60,840 nt of DNA from Bacteroidota bacterium (GCA_018970395.1 JAGWWM010000013.1:1-60840); one strand, 5' to 3'. Counted from the first letter of the stretch, positions 8,726-18,565 are shown. A program made the numbers and translations. Notes: generated by a model not told the origin, from the letters alone.

Positions 8726-11700
8726 ATGTTTTCAAAATTTATTAAAAGACCTGTGCTGGCAATTGCTATTTCTTTAGCGATTGTCTTTATGGGAATATTA
8801 GCGATTAATTCCCGACCGGTTGCTCAGTTCCCGGATATTGCTCCTCCGCGGGTAAATATATTTATTGAGTTTCCCGGATCCAATGCGGATGTATTGGTAA
8901 AATCAACAGTCACTCTCCTTGAGCGCGCCATTAATGGCGTGCAGGGGATGCAATACATCATCTCCGATGCCACCAGCGCCAGTGAAGCAACGATTCAGAT
9001 CGTGTTTGAGCCGGGCGTTGATCCTAACGCGGCCGTTGTTAACGTAAAAACAAGAGTAGATCAGGTGATGCCGAATCTCCCCCCCTTGGTGCAGAGAGAA
9101 GGGGTAATTATTACCCCCATACAGCCCTCCATGCTGATGTATGTAAACCTCTATAGTACCGATAAAAATGCGGATGAAAAGTTTTTATTCAACTATGCGA
9201 ACACTTACATGTTGCCTGAGCTGCAGCGGATCAGCGGAATGGGTCGTGCCATTGCTTTAGGTAGTCGTGCTTTTGCGATTCGTGTGTGGCTTAAGCCTGA
9301 CAGAATGAGGGCTTACAATATTTCAGCGGATGAAGTACTCGAAGCAATTAACGAACAAAGTGTGTTGGGGAGACCCGGCAGAGTGGGATTGAGCTCTGGA
9401 AGAGTTGCTCAATCTCTTGAATATGTTTTTACATATAAAGGTTGGTATAATAAACCCGAGCAGTATAATGATATCATCGTTAAATCGAACCCTGAAGGAG
9501 AAATGGTCAAGCTGAAAGATATTGCTGAGGTAGAAGTGGGCAGTGAGTTTGTAGATATTTATTCCAACAAAGACGGCTATCCTTCTACTTCTTTGGTATT
9601 AAAACAAATTCCGGGAAGCAATGCCAGTAAGGTTATAGACAATGTAAAAGCCAAACTGAATGAACTGAAAAAAGATTTTCCTCCCGGAATGAACTATGAA
9701 ATCAATTATGATGTATCCAAATTTGTAGATGCCTCCGTTGATAAAGTTTTGCATACCCTACTGGAAGCATTTCTTTTAGTAGCGCTTGTAGTGTTTGTTT
9801 TTCTGGGCGATATTCGCTCAACGCTCATCCCCATTATTGCAGTACCGGTTTCCTTGATCGGAGCTTTTGTCTTCATGCAATTTTTCGGTCTGAGCATTAA
9901 TCTGATTACCTTATTTGCCCTGGTATTGGCAATTGGAGTGGTCGTAGATGACGCGATAGTAGTGGTGGAAGCGGTGCATGCCAAAATGGAAGAAGAACAT
10001 TTGTCTCCCTATCAGGCGGTAAAAAAAGTGTTGGGTGAAATCAGCGGCGCCATTATTGCGATTACTTTAATCATGACCGCTGTTTTTGTGCCGGTGGCAT
10101 TTATGACCGGACCTGTTGGCATTTTCTATCGTCAGTTTTCCATCACCATGGCCTCCTCGATTGTGCTCTCCGGAGTAGTGGCGCTTACGCTGACACCGGT
10201 ACTGTGTGCAATGATTTTAAAAAACAATCATGGTAAACCGAAAAGAAAAACACCGGTCAATCTGTTTATTGGATGGTTCAACAGAAAATTTGATAAAGTA
10301 ACCGGCAAATATACTTCTCTACTGAAAATAATTACCAACAGAAGATTCGTCACTTTTGGCATACTGGCCGTTTTTTGTCTGGGTATTTTTACAGTTGACA
10401 AAAGTTTGCCTGCAGGATTTATTCCCAATGAAGATCAGGGACAAATTTATGCCATCATCCAAACTCCGCCGGGTACTACCCTAGAAAGAACCAATGCTGT
10501 TTCGCTTGAGTTGCAGAAAATAGCTAAGAGCGTTGAAGGCGTTGAGTCGGTAACATCCTTGGCCGGCTACGAGATTCTTACCGAAGGAAGAGGATCCAAT
10601 GCAGGAACCTGTCTGATCAATCTGGCAGACTGGGAGAAACGTAAAAATTCCATTAAAGAAATCATTGAAGAACTGGAAGTAAAGACAAAAGATCTTGGCG
10701 CCATTGTAGAATTCTTCGAACCGCCTGCCGTTCCGGGTTATGGATCTTCAGATGGATTTTCTTTACGACTCTTAGATAAAAGCAGCGATGTGGATTATCA
10801 GGAGTTTGACAAAATCAATACGGAGTTCATGGAGAATCTTAAAAAGAGAAAGGAACTCAGTGGCTTGTTTACTTTTTATGCAGCCAATTATCCGCAGTAT
10901 GAACTGATTGTAGATAATAAACTTGCGATGCAGAAAGGGGTTTCCATTGGCAAAGCAATGGAGAACCTGAATGTGCTGATCGGAAGTACTTATGAGCAGG
11001 GATTTATTCGGTTCAATAATTTCTATAAAGTCTATACACAGGTGGATCCGCAATACAGGAAACTGCCGACGGACATTTTGAATCTTTATGTAAAAAACAA
11101 TCGGGATGAAATGGTTCCTTATTCTGCATTCATGACGATGAAAAAAACCCAGGGCCCGAATGAAATCACCCGCTTCAATTTATATACTTCTTCTTCCATC
11201 AAAGGGATTCCTGCCAGAGGATACACCAGCGCGGAAGCCATTAAGGCGATTCAGGAAGTAGCTGCAACCACTTTACCCAAAGGATATGATATTGCATGGG
11301 AAGGATTGTCTTATGATGAAGTACGAAGAGGGAATGAGGCCATTTATATTTTTATTGTGGTGTTGATTTTCGTATATCTGGTGCTGGCTGCTCAATATGA
11401 AAGCTTTATTATTCCGCTTGCCGTTGTACTTTCTCTTCCTGTGGGAGTGTTCGGCTCATTTTTCCTGCTCAAGTTAATGGGACTGGCTAATGATATTTAT
11501 GCCCAGATTGGATTGATCATGCTCGTTGGTTTGCTTGGAAAAAATGCCGTATTGATTGTAGAGTTTGCTGTCCAAAAACACCGGCAGGGAGCTACAGTTC
11601 TCGAAGCAGCCATTGAAGGCGCACGGGTACGTTTCCGTCCTATTCTGATGACTTCCTTTGCATTTATTGCCGGCTTGATTCCTTTGGTGCTTGCAACAGG

Positions 11701-11953
11701 AGCAGGTGCGGTAGGCAACAAAACGATTGGGGCTTCAGCACTCGGAGGGATGTTGTTCGGCACCCTCTTCGGAGTGATAGTGGTACCCGGACTTTATTAT
11801 ATATTCGGCACCCTGGCAAAAGGGAGAACACTGATCAGAGACGAAGACGAGAATCCTTTAACAGAAGATATCATTGAAAGCCATTCCGACCAATCACTCA
11901 AGGTTCGCATTCAACAATTGTTCACTAAAAAATCAAAAAATGATGAAGCTTAG
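8726..11953 (+). CDS. RND multidrug efflux permease (AcrB/HAE1 family)
   Basis: Proton-driven inner-membrane pump for hydrophobic or amphiphilic compounds. At 1075 residues it has the two RND repeats with 12 predicted membrane segments. TM4 holds the proton-relay pair in GVVVDDAIVVVEAVH (Asp-Asp), and TM10 holds the conserved Lys in LLGKNAVLIVEFA. The N-terminus FIKRPVLAIAIS is typical. It overlaps the following outer-membrane factor by 14 bases, indicating translational coupling. The substrate cannot be read from sequence; HAE1-type motifs make organic compounds likelier than metals. Confidence 0.95.
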   Translation: MFSKFIKRPVLAIAISLAIVFMGILAINSRPVAQFPDIAPPRVNIFIEFPGSNADVLVKSTVTLLERAINGVQGMQYIISDATSASEATIQIVFEPGVDPNAAVVNVKTRVDQVMPNLPPLVQREGVIITPIQPSMLMYVNLYSTDKNADEKFLFNYANTYMLPELQRISGMGRAIALGSRAFAIRVWLKPDRMRAYNISADEVLEAINEQSVLGRPGRVGLSSGRVAQSLEYVFTYKGWYNKPEQYNDIIVKSNPEGEMVKLKDIAEVEVGSEFVDIYSNKDGYPSTSLVLKQIPGSNASKVIDNVKAKLNELKKDFPPGMNYEINYDVSKFVDASVDKVLHTLLEAFLLVALVVFVFLGDIRSTLIPIIAVPVSLIGAFVFMQFFGLSINLITLFALVLAIGVVVDDAIVVVEAVHAKMEEEHLSPYQAVKKVLGEISGAIIAITLIMTAVFVPVAFMTGPVGIFYRQFSITMASSIVLSGVVALTLTPVLCAMILKNNHGKPKRKTPVNLFIGWFNRKFDKVTGKYTSLLKIITNRRFVTFGILAVFCLGIFTVDKSLPAGFIPNEDQGQIYAIIQTPPGTTLERTNAVSLELQKIAKSVEGVESVTSLAGYEILTEGRGSNAGTCLINLADWEKRKNSIKEIIEELEVKTKDLGAIVEFFEPPAVPGYGSSDGFSLRLLDKSSDVDYQEFDKINTEFMENLKKRKELSGLFTFYAANYPQYELIVDNKLAMQKGVSIGKAMENLNVLIGSTYEQGFIRFNNFYKVYTQVDPQYRKLPTDILNLYVKNNRDEMVPYSAFMTMKKTQGPNEITRFNLYTSSSIKGIPARGYTSAEAIKAIQEVAATTLPKGYDIAWEGLSYDEVRRGNEAIYIFIVVLIFVYLVLAAQYESFIIPLAVVLSLPVGVFGSFFLLKLMGLANDIYAQIGLIMLVGLLGKNAVLIVEFAVQKHRQGATVLEAAIEGARVRFRPILMTSFAFIAGLIPLVLATGAGAVGNKTIGASALGGMLFGTLFGVIVVPGLYYIFGTLAKGRTLIRDEDENPLTEDIIESHSDQSLKVRIQQLFTKKSKNDEA

Positions 11954-13373
11954 TAATCTTAAAAAAAAGGGTGCGTTCATTCTCTTTTCTTTTTTATATT
12001 TTTCCTGCAACATTCCATTGCTGGTGGAAAGGAAAGAAAACAAATCGCTGCCGGCTTCTTACAATAACAGCACGGATAGTGCGACCTCGGCGAGTGTGAA
12101 TTGGAGACAGTATTTTAATGATCCATACCTGATTACGCTCATTGATACTGCACTCATACACAATCAGGAGTTAAATATTGTAAAGCAGGAAATTGAAATC
12201 AATAAAAATGAAATACGCGCCCGTAAAGGAGAGTATCTGCCTTTTGTTGGCTTGTCGGGCGGCATGGGTTATGAAAAAATTGGCAAATTTACCTGGCGAG
12301 GAGGGATTGAAGAAAATGTAGCTGCCAAAGAAAATGCCCGTGCCATATCATCCAATTCCGATTTCATAGTAGGCCCTACTGCATCCTGGGAGCTGGACGT
12401 TTGGCGAAAATTACGCAACGCCAAAGATGCGGCAGTACAACGCTATCTGGCCGGCATGGAGGGAAGGAATTTTATGATTACTAATCTGATTGCCGAGATT
12501 GCGGATTCCTATTATGAATTATTGGCTTTGGATAATATGCTGGACATTGTACAGCAAAATATCAGTATCCAAAGCAATGCGCTTGATTTGGTAAAGGCAC
12601 AAAAAGAATCTGCAAAAGTAACCGCTTTGGCAGTTAATCGTTTTGAGGCGCAATTATTGCAAACCAAAAATCTACAATATGCCATCAGTCAAAACATTGT
12701 GGAAACAGAAAACAAACTTCATTTTTTAACCGGAACATTTCCTGCGAAAATTTCGAGAAACACTAATTCTTTTTATGCTGTTTCAGTTGATTCAATACAG
12801 GAAGGACTGCCCTCACAATTATTGGCGAACAGACCGGATATCCGACAAGCGGAAAATGAACTGGCTGCAAGCAGATTAGATGTTAAGTCTGCACGTGCCA
12901 ACTTTTATCCTTCTTTCAAGATCACTGCTTTCTCTGGTTTTCAGGCTTACAATGCCGGTTTTTTGATCAAACCTGAAGCGCTGGTGTATAATTTTGCCGG
13001 AGAGTTGCTGGCGCCTTTGATCAACCGTAACGCCATTAAAGCGGTTTACTCAAATGCCAATGCCAAACAGGTACAGGCAGCGTATAAATATGAGCAAACT
13101 TTATTAAATGCGCATCTGGATGTATTGAATGAATTGTCGAGGCTCCATAATTTTTCAAAAAGCTACGCCATGAAATCGTCGGAAGTAAGTATCAGAACCG
13201 AGTCGGTTTCCATAGCTACAAGTTTATTTAATTCTGCAAGAGCAGATTACGGTGAAGTGCTGTTTACTCAAGGAGAAGTACTGGATGCCAAAATGGAATT
13301 GATTGAAACAAAGCTTAAACAGCTGCATGCCAAAATAAATATATACAGAGCGCTTGGCGGCGGATGGAGATAG
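11940..13373 (+). CDS. Efflux outer-membrane factor, lipoprotein (NodT/OprM type)
   Basis: TolC-like channel completing the tripartite pump. The start at 11940 (MMKLSNLKKKG) is chosen because it gives a lipoprotein signal ending at Cys23 and overlaps the permease stop; the longer frame would add 22 non-signal residues inside the permease gene. Family features include WRQYFNDPYLITLIDTAL near the mature N-terminus, the WELDVWRKLRNA motif, and the repeat-2 motif ANRPDIRQAENELAASRLDVKSARANFYPS. About 478 residues, as expected. Confidence 0.9.
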   Translation: MMKLSNLKKKGAFILFSFLYFSCNIPLLVERKENKSLPASYNNSTDSATSASVNWRQYFNDPYLITLIDTALIHNQELNIVKQEIEINKNEIRARKGEYLPFVGLSGGMGYEKIGKFTWRGGIEENVAAKENARAISSNSDFIVGPTASWELDVWRKLRNAKDAAVQRYLAGMEGRNFMITNLIAEIADSYYELLALDNMLDIVQQNISIQSNALDLVKAQKESAKVTALAVNRFEAQLLQTKNLQYAISQNIVETENKLHFLTGTFPAKISRNTNSFYAVSVDSIQEGLPSQLLANRPDIRQAENELAASRLDVKSARANFYPSFKITAFSGFQAYNAGFLIKPEALVYNFAGELLAPLINRNAIKAVYSNANAKQVQAAYKYEQTLLNAHLDVLNELSRLHNFSKSYAMKSSEVSIRTESVSIATSLFNSARADYGEVLFTQGEVLDAKMELIETKLKQLHAKINIYRALGGGWR

Positions 13374-13417
13374 TTGTGCTATTTTTACAACCTTTCTCCC
13401 TTTGCGCACAACGTTTT

Positions 13418-14734
13418 ATGAAGCTGAATCAAAATCATTTCTTTCCCAAAGATGGCATTGCAGGATTAAAAGAGAATTTTTGGAATGATTTATTGTCTGG
13501 CTTTATGGTCGCACTGCTGGCGCTTCCACTTAGTCTTGGTATTGCACAAGCCTCTGATTTTCCAAATCCTTTTTACGGCATATTGACTGCCATCATTGGC
13601 GGCATGCTCCTAAGCTTTTTCACCGGGTCTGCCTTAACGGTAAAAGGACCAGCAGCAGGTCTCATTGTAATCATGGCAGGTTCAATAACGGAATTCGGCG
13701 GAGGGGTGGTTGGATGGCGTTTTACATTGGGGGCAATCATAGTCGCAGGTTTACTTCAAATTATCTTTGGCGTTTTTAAGCTTGGCAAACTGGTTAATTT
13801 TTTTCCGTTGTCTGTGGTGCATGGCATGCTTGCTGCGATAGGATTAATCATACTGTCCAAACAGTTGCATGTTGTCATTGGCGTCAATCCTTTAGGAGAG
13901 AACGGGAAACCGTTGATTAATCCATTTGAATTATTCAAAACGCTGCCGGATAGTTTTTATTCGGTCGGCCAAAGATTGCACGTGGTCATTACCGGATTGA
14001 GTTGTCTTGCTCTCGTATTTTTACTTCCTCTGTTACCGCAACGAATGGCCAAAAAAATACCTGTTCCACTGGTGGTTTTGCTGGTATCAATTCCACTTGG
14101 TTCAATATTGGGACTTAATCAAATTCAGGGCGGGCTTATTCATTTTAAAACATCATTTTTGGATATCATTGGAATACCGGTAGATTTTGGAGGATGGCGC
14201 TATGCTTTCATCTTTTTGAAATATGTATTGTTGATTGCATTGATTGGGAGTCTGGAATCTCTGTTGATCGTAAAAGCGGTTGACCTGCTGGATCCTTATC
14301 AAAGAAAATCAGATTCCAATAAAGAATTGAGGGCACTGGGAGGAGGCAATATGGTTTCCGGATTAATGGGCGGACTTCCTATTATTGCTGAAATGGCAAG
14401 AAGTGCCGCTAATGTAAATTATGGTGCGAAAACACGATGGGCGAATTTCTTTCACGGCGTTTTCTTATTGATTTTTATGCTGCTGCTGATGCCCTTCATT
14501 GAAAAAATCCCCAATGCTGCACTGGCTGCTTTACTCATTGGCGTGGGGTATAATCTGGCACATCCGCGACATTTCATTGAAATGTATCATTCCGGCAAAG
14601 CAAAGCTGATCGTCTTTATAATTACGATTTTTTTTACGCTCATCAACGATCTGCTGACAGGAATATTTTCCGGATTATTGGCAGATATCCTGATTCGTCT
14701 GTATCAAAAAAAAACGGTTCGGTCAGATATTTAA
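13418..14734 (+). CDS. SulP-family anion transporter lacking a STAS domain
   Basis: Inner-membrane SLC26/SulP transporter for sulfate, bicarbonate or another anion. The N-terminal signature is present (DLLSGFMVALLALPLSLGIA, then GILTAIIGGMLLSFFTGSALTVKGPAAG), and there are about 10-12 hydrophobic segments. The chain stops about 439 residues in, right after the membrane domain (LYQKKTVRSDI), so the cytoplasmic STAS domain found in most SulP proteins is missing. The ATG at 13418 is favoured over an upstream in-frame start overlapping the previous gene. Its 3' end overlaps convergent fabG by 12 bases. Confidence 0.85.
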   Translation: MKLNQNHFFPKDGIAGLKENFWNDLLSGFMVALLALPLSLGIAQASDFPNPFYGILTAIIGGMLLSFFTGSALTVKGPAAGLIVIMAGSITEFGGGVVGWRFTLGAIIVAGLLQIIFGVFKLGKLVNFFPLSVVHGMLAAIGLIILSKQLHVVIGVNPLGENGKPLINPFELFKTLPDSFYSVGQRLHVVITGLSCLALVFLLPLLPQRMAKKIPVPLVVLLVSIPLGSILGLNQIQGGLIHFKTSFLDIIGIPVDFGGWRYAFIFLKYVLLIALIGSLESLLIVKAVDLLDPYQRKSDSNKELRALGGGNMVSGLMGGLPIIAEMARSAANVNYGAKTRWANFFHGVFLLIFMLLLMPFIEKIPNAALAALLIGVGYNLAHPRHFIEMYHSGKAKLIVFIITIFFTLINDLLTGIFSGLLADILIRLYQKKTVRSDI

Positions 14735-15478
14735 TCCGCCGCAAACACTGATGGTTTGTCCGGTGATGTAATTGCCCATATCACTCGCAAGGAATAAAGT
14801 AACATTAGCGATATCTTCCGCTGATGCAAATCTGCCTAAGGGAATTCCTGCTTTATATTTATCAGCGCCTTCTCCTTCTTTGAGGTAGCTGGTCATATCG
14901 GTTTCCACAAAGCCCGGAGCAATGGCATTGCAGCGGATATTTCTACTGCCTAATTCCTTGGCAACGGATTTAGTGAATCCGATCACGCCGGCTTTGCTTG
15001 CGGCATAACTGCTTTGTCCTGCATTCCCCATTTCACCAATGACGGAACTCATATTGATGATGCTGCCGGATTTTGCTTTCATCATGGGACGGATCACCTG
15101 TTTGGTCATATTAAACACACTGTTCAGATTTACCTGAATCACTTCATTCCACTGAGCATCACTCATGCGGAGCAATAAATTATCTTTCGAAATGCCGGCA
15201 TTGTTTACACAAATATCTACTGTACCAAACTCCTTCACCACCTCGTTTACAAACGCTTCACAGGCCGCAAAATCTGCCGCATTACTTTGGTAAGATTTTG
15301 CTTTTACACCCAGTGCCTGCAGTTTTTGTTCCAGTGCGGCTGCTTTTTCCTTACTGCTATCGCTCACATAAGTGAACGCTATATTGGCGCCTTCTTCTGC
15401 AAATTTGATGGCAACGGCTTCTCCGATACCGCGCGCTGCACCTGTAACGATGGCAACTTTTCCTGCTAAAAGCTTCAT
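14723..15478 (-). CDS. fabG: 3-oxoacyl-[acyl-carrier-protein] reductase
   Basis: NADPH-dependent reduction of beta-ketoacyl-ACP in fatty acid elongation. Classical SDR features are complete: TGAARGIGEAVA nucleotide loop (residues 12-23), NNAGISKDNLLLRM, catalytic Ser in MSSVIGEMGNAGQ, YAASKAG active site, and the FabG-specific PGFVETDMT. Length is 251 residues. The gene stands alone between a convergent SulP gene and a divergent TolC gene. A near-consensus -7 box (7 of 8 on the minus strand) lies at 15498-15505. Confidence 0.93.
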   Translation of the reverse strand: MKLLAGKVAIVTGAARGIGEAVAIKFAEEGANIAFTYVSDSSKEKAAALEQKLQALGVKAKSYQSNAADFAACEAFVNEVVKEFGTVDICVNNAGISKDNLLLRMSDAQWNEVIQVNLNSVFNMTKQVIRPMMKAKSGSIINMSSVIGEMGNAGQSSYAASKAGVIGFTKSVAKELGSRNIRCNAIAPGFVETDMTSYLKEGEGADKYKAGIPLGRFASAEDIANVTLFLASDMGNYITGQTISVCGGLNI

Positions 15479-15537
15479 AAGAAATGTTTTAGGGTTGCAA
15501 AGTAACGAAAAGTTGGGGGAAGGTTGTTAGTTGTTGG

Positions 15538-15568
15538 TTGTTGATTAGAATGCAGTCCCTTATTTTTG
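15538..15568 (+). promoter_or_regulatory. TTG-N20-TATTTTTG promoter of tolC-like gene
   Basis: Full Bacteroidota promoter: TTG at 15538-15540, 20-base spacer, TATTTTTG at 15561-15568. Only four bases separate the -7 box from the ATG at 15573, so the transcript should be leaderless or nearly so. The TTG is the last triplet of a GTTGTT-rich repeat (15523-15546). Confidence 0.6.
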
Positions 15569-15572
15569 TAAT

Positions 15573-17045
15573 ATGACCTTACGAGCTCAAATGGTACTGG
15601 CTGCCTTCATGATCTTCGCCGCATTTTCTCAACCTGCTTTCTCCCAAGAAAAATGGGATTTAAAAAAATGTGTGGAATATGCCTGGGCTCAAAACATTTC
15701 CGTACAGCAAACAGATATTCAGGCGAGAGTGGCAGCGCTCTCCTATCATCAACTACAAACATCCCAATATCCGAATATCAATCTGACCAATGCCACCGGA
15801 ACGAATTTCGGAAGAGCTGTAGATCCTACTTCCAACCTTTTCGTGAATAATACCCTTCTCTTTCAACAATTTAATTTCAATATCAGCGGACTGATTTATA
15901 ACTGGGGCAATACCCGCAACAGCATCATCGGCGCGCGCTATAATTCATCAGCGGCAACCAAAGAAGTGGAGCGGGTAAAAAATGATATTGGTCTTACTGT
16001 AGCCACTACCTACCTACAGGTATTGCTCGCCAAGGAACAAGTTAAAATTACAGAACAACAAATGCGGCTGACAACCTCCAGATTGCAGGATACCCGCAAG
16101 CGCGTGGATGCAGGTCAACTGCCTGAGTTGAATGCACTCGAATTGGAAGCGCAGCATGCGCGCGACAGCGCAACCTATATCACCGCCATTATGAGCGCAG
16201 AACAAAATTTGCTCACTTTAAAAGCAACCCTCAACCTGGATGCCGCAACTCCATTTGATATTATTGAGCCGCCGGTGGATAAAATTCCGGTCGAAAATAT
16301 TGCCGACCTCAACCCGGAATCAGTCTATGAAACAGCACTTCGAACACAACCGTTACAACAAGCCAATGATTTAAGATTAAAGGCATTGCAGTATAACCTC
16401 AAAGCAGCGAAAGCCTCATTATATCCTTCCATCAGCTGGTTTGGCGGACTAGGTACCAATTTTGCCAACCCGAATATTAAAATCAGCGATATCAAGTTCA
16501 ACGGGTATCAAACCCCAACGCTTTTATCTCCCATAGTGAATACAGGTGCCGGCATTTTTCCTGTTCTCCAACCGGATCTTACCATAGTACAGGGAAAAAA
16601 GAATTTCAATGAAATGTGGACCGGATGGGGGACGCAGCTGCAGGATAATTTTCGGCAAAACATCGGCTTGCAAATCAGTGTTCCTATTCTCAATGGTGGT
16701 GCAGCCCGAACCAATTATAAACGGATTCAATACGATATTCAAAATGCAGAATGGGTAAAAAAACAATCCAATCAGCGCTTGAAGAATGATATTTATCTGG
16801 CCTATCAGTCGGCCGTCAATGCACTGAATCGTTACAGGGCAAGCCAAAAAACAAAAACGCTTTCCGAAAAATCTTTCGCTCTTGCACAAAAAAGATACGA
16901 TGCCGGCTTATTGCAGCCGATTGAGTACATCACGATTCAAAACAATTTGTTTCGTGCCAACATACAAACCACCGCAGATCATTTTGATTTCGTGTTTCGG
17001 ATGAAGGTACTGGAATTTTATAAGGGAATGGGATTAAGATTGTAG
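15573..17045 (+). CDS. TolC family outer-membrane channel protein
   Basis: Outer-membrane efflux or secretion duct. A signal peptide (MVLAAFMIFAAFSQPAFS) is followed by WDLKKCVEYAWAQNISVQQ, the usual TolC-family start. Two OEP repeats of coiled alpha-hairpin character follow, and the C-terminal part contains FALAQKRYDAGLLQPIEYITIQNNL. Length is 490 residues. It is followed after about 100 bases by a HlyD/MacA-type adaptor in the same direction. An AT-rich repeat array lies between them. It has no signal-Cys lipobox, unlike the NodT-type factor at 11940. Confidence 0.9.
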   Translation: MTLRAQMVLAAFMIFAAFSQPAFSQEKWDLKKCVEYAWAQNISVQQTDIQARVAALSYHQLQTSQYPNINLTNATGTNFGRAVDPTSNLFVNNTLLFQQFNFNISGLIYNWGNTRNSIIGARYNSSAATKEVERVKNDIGLTVATTYLQVLLAKEQVKITEQQMRLTTSRLQDTRKRVDAGQLPELNALELEAQHARDSATYITAIMSAEQNLLTLKATLNLDAATPFDIIEPPVDKIPVENIADLNPESVYETALRTQPLQQANDLRLKALQYNLKAAKASLYPSISWFGGLGTNFANPNIKISDIKFNGYQTPTLLSPIVNTGAGIFPVLQPDLTIVQGKKNFNEMWTGWGTQLQDNFRQNIGLQISVPILNGGAARTNYKRIQYDIQNAEWVKKQSNQRLKNDIYLAYQSAVNALNRYRASQKTKTLSEKSFALAQKRYDAGLLQPIEYITIQNNLFRANIQTTADHFDFVFRMKVLEFYKGMGLRL

Positions 17046-17048
17046 GGG

Positions 17049-17128
17049 ATTAGTAATTAGTAATTAGTAATTATTAATTATTAATTATTAATTACTAATT
17101 GTTAATTATGAATTGTTAATTATGAATT
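17049..17128. repeat. TAATTA heptamer repeat after tolC stop
   Basis: Eleven or so imperfect seven-base units (AATTAGT, AATTATT, AATTACT, AATTGTT variants) begin three bases after the tolC stop. Arms 17062-17073 and 17089-17100 are perfect 12-base inverted repeats. It is the second of four such arrays in the window. Confidence 0.75.
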
Positions 17129-17152
17129 TGGGGAAACAATAAATTTATTCTG

Positions 17153-18544
17153 ATGAACAAAAAAGCAATTTGGATTAGCGTATTGTTGGTGATTATTATC
17201 GCTACGCTGATTACGTTAAAAAAGACGGGGGTCATCGGAGCAGATGAAGCTGTTAAGGTAGCAGTAGAGAAAGTTAGTCGTCGTACCATTGTGGAAACCG
17301 TAAGTGCGAGTGGTAAAGTTTATCCTGAAGATGAGCGCAAGGTAAGCAGTGATGTAAGCGGAGAAGTGGTAGAAATGTATGTGGAGGAAGGCGATAGTGT
17401 ACGAAAAGGACAGGTGCTCGCAAAAGTATTTGCCGATGTGCTCACGAGTGCACGAGACAGAGCAGCATCGATCGTCAATCAGCAGGAAGCGCAGGTGGGC
17501 AATACAGCGGCATCCATTGCTGCTTTTGAAGCACGCTTCGGCCAAGCTAAAATAAATTATGACCGACAAAAAAAATTGTTTCTTGAAAAAGTCATTTCAG
17601 CGGCGGAGTTTGAGCAATCGGAAACACAATACCTCGCTGCACAGGCAGATCTCAAAGCAGCAAAAGAAGCAGTAAAAAGTACTCAGGCCGGTGTGCAAAG
17701 TGCGAGAGCCAGCTTAACCGAAGCAGATAAAAATTTAAGTCGTACCGCCATCATCGCTCCGATGGACGGCATCGTTTCTTTGTTGGCAGTAAAAAAAGGA
17801 GAACGCGTAGCAGGAAATAGTTTTAGTCTGGGCACCGAAATATTGCGCGTTGCGGATATGAGTAAAATTGAAGTACGAGTGGATGTGGGAGAGAATGATA
17901 TCCCGAAAGTAAAAATCGGAGACAGTGCTATTGTGGAAGTGGATGCTTACAATGACAGACGCTTTAGCGGTGTGGTTACAAAAATTTCCAGCAGCAGTAC
18001 TTCAGCACAGGCAATGTCGGTAACCGGAACAGCAGATGTTACTAATTATAAAGTTTATATCCGGCTCGATCCCGCCTCCTATGCTGATTTGCTGAACGGC
18101 AATGGTCGTCGTCGGCTTCCTTTTCGTCCGGGCATGAGTGCGAGTGCGGATATCATGACCCGCAAACAGGAACAGGTAGTAGCAGTACCCATTTTAGCCA
18201 TAACCACACGCGATAAAAATAAAGGCAAGAATGGGGCAGAACAAGAAGCCAAAGATAAGAAGAAGGCGACAGGGGATGAAGATGCATCCGGCGCTGAAGA
18301 AACGGCTCCAGCTGCGAATCCGGAGGATCTTGAAGAAGTGGTTTTTGTGTTAGGGTCCGACGGAAAAGTGAAGAAAGTGAAGGTAAAAACAGGTATTCAG
18401 GATAACGACTATATTGAAATTATTTCCGGGGTGAAAGAGGGGGAACAAGTGATTGCCGCGCCTTATAACACCATCAGCAAAACTTTGAAAGACGGGACGG
18501 AAGTGATGGTGGTTTCTAAAGAAACACTCTATCAGGCAGAATAA
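17153..18544 (+). CDS. HlyD/MacA-type periplasmic adaptor subunit
   Basis: Membrane-fusion protein of an ABC- or RND-type exporter. A single N-terminal membrane anchor (residues about 5-22) leads into barrel and lipoyl halves (GEVVEMYVEEGDSVRKGQVLAKV), a long Ala-rich coiled hairpin (about residues 100-195) and IIAPMDGIVSLLAVKKGERV. An unusual Lys/Glu/Ala-rich insertion (about residues 355-395) splits the C-terminal region. The gene after it is gpsA, not the MacB-type ATPase-permease usually found there. A strong terminator follows the stop. Confidence 0.87.
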   Translation: MNKKAIWISVLLVIIIATLITLKKTGVIGADEAVKVAVEKVSRRTIVETVSASGKVYPEDERKVSSDVSGEVVEMYVEEGDSVRKGQVLAKVFADVLTSARDRAASIVNQQEAQVGNTAASIAAFEARFGQAKINYDRQKKLFLEKVISAAEFEQSETQYLAAQADLKAAKEAVKSTQAGVQSARASLTEADKNLSRTAIIAPMDGIVSLLAVKKGERVAGNSFSLGTEILRVADMSKIEVRVDVGENDIPKVKIGDSAIVEVDAYNDRRFSGVVTKISSSSTSAQAMSVTGTADVTNYKVYIRLDPASYADLLNGNGRRRLPFRPGMSASADIMTRKQEQVVAVPILAITTRDKNKGKNGAEQEAKDKKKATGDEDASGAEETAPAANPEDLEEVVFVLGSDGKVKKVKVKTGIQDNDYIEIISGVKEGEQVIAAPYNTISKTLKDGTEVMVVSKETLYQAE

Positions 18545-18565
18545 ATTTTAGAATAAATGTAGTCC

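Noticed and set aside
11874-11939. Longer start for the efflux outer-membrane factor
   Set aside because: It lies inside the RND permease gene and would bury the lipoprotein signal; the ATG at 11940 fits a coupled start.
17153-18544. Lys/Glu-rich insertion of the adaptor as a separate gene or frameshift
   Set aside because: The frame is continuous and family motifs resume on both sides, so it is an in-frame insertion.
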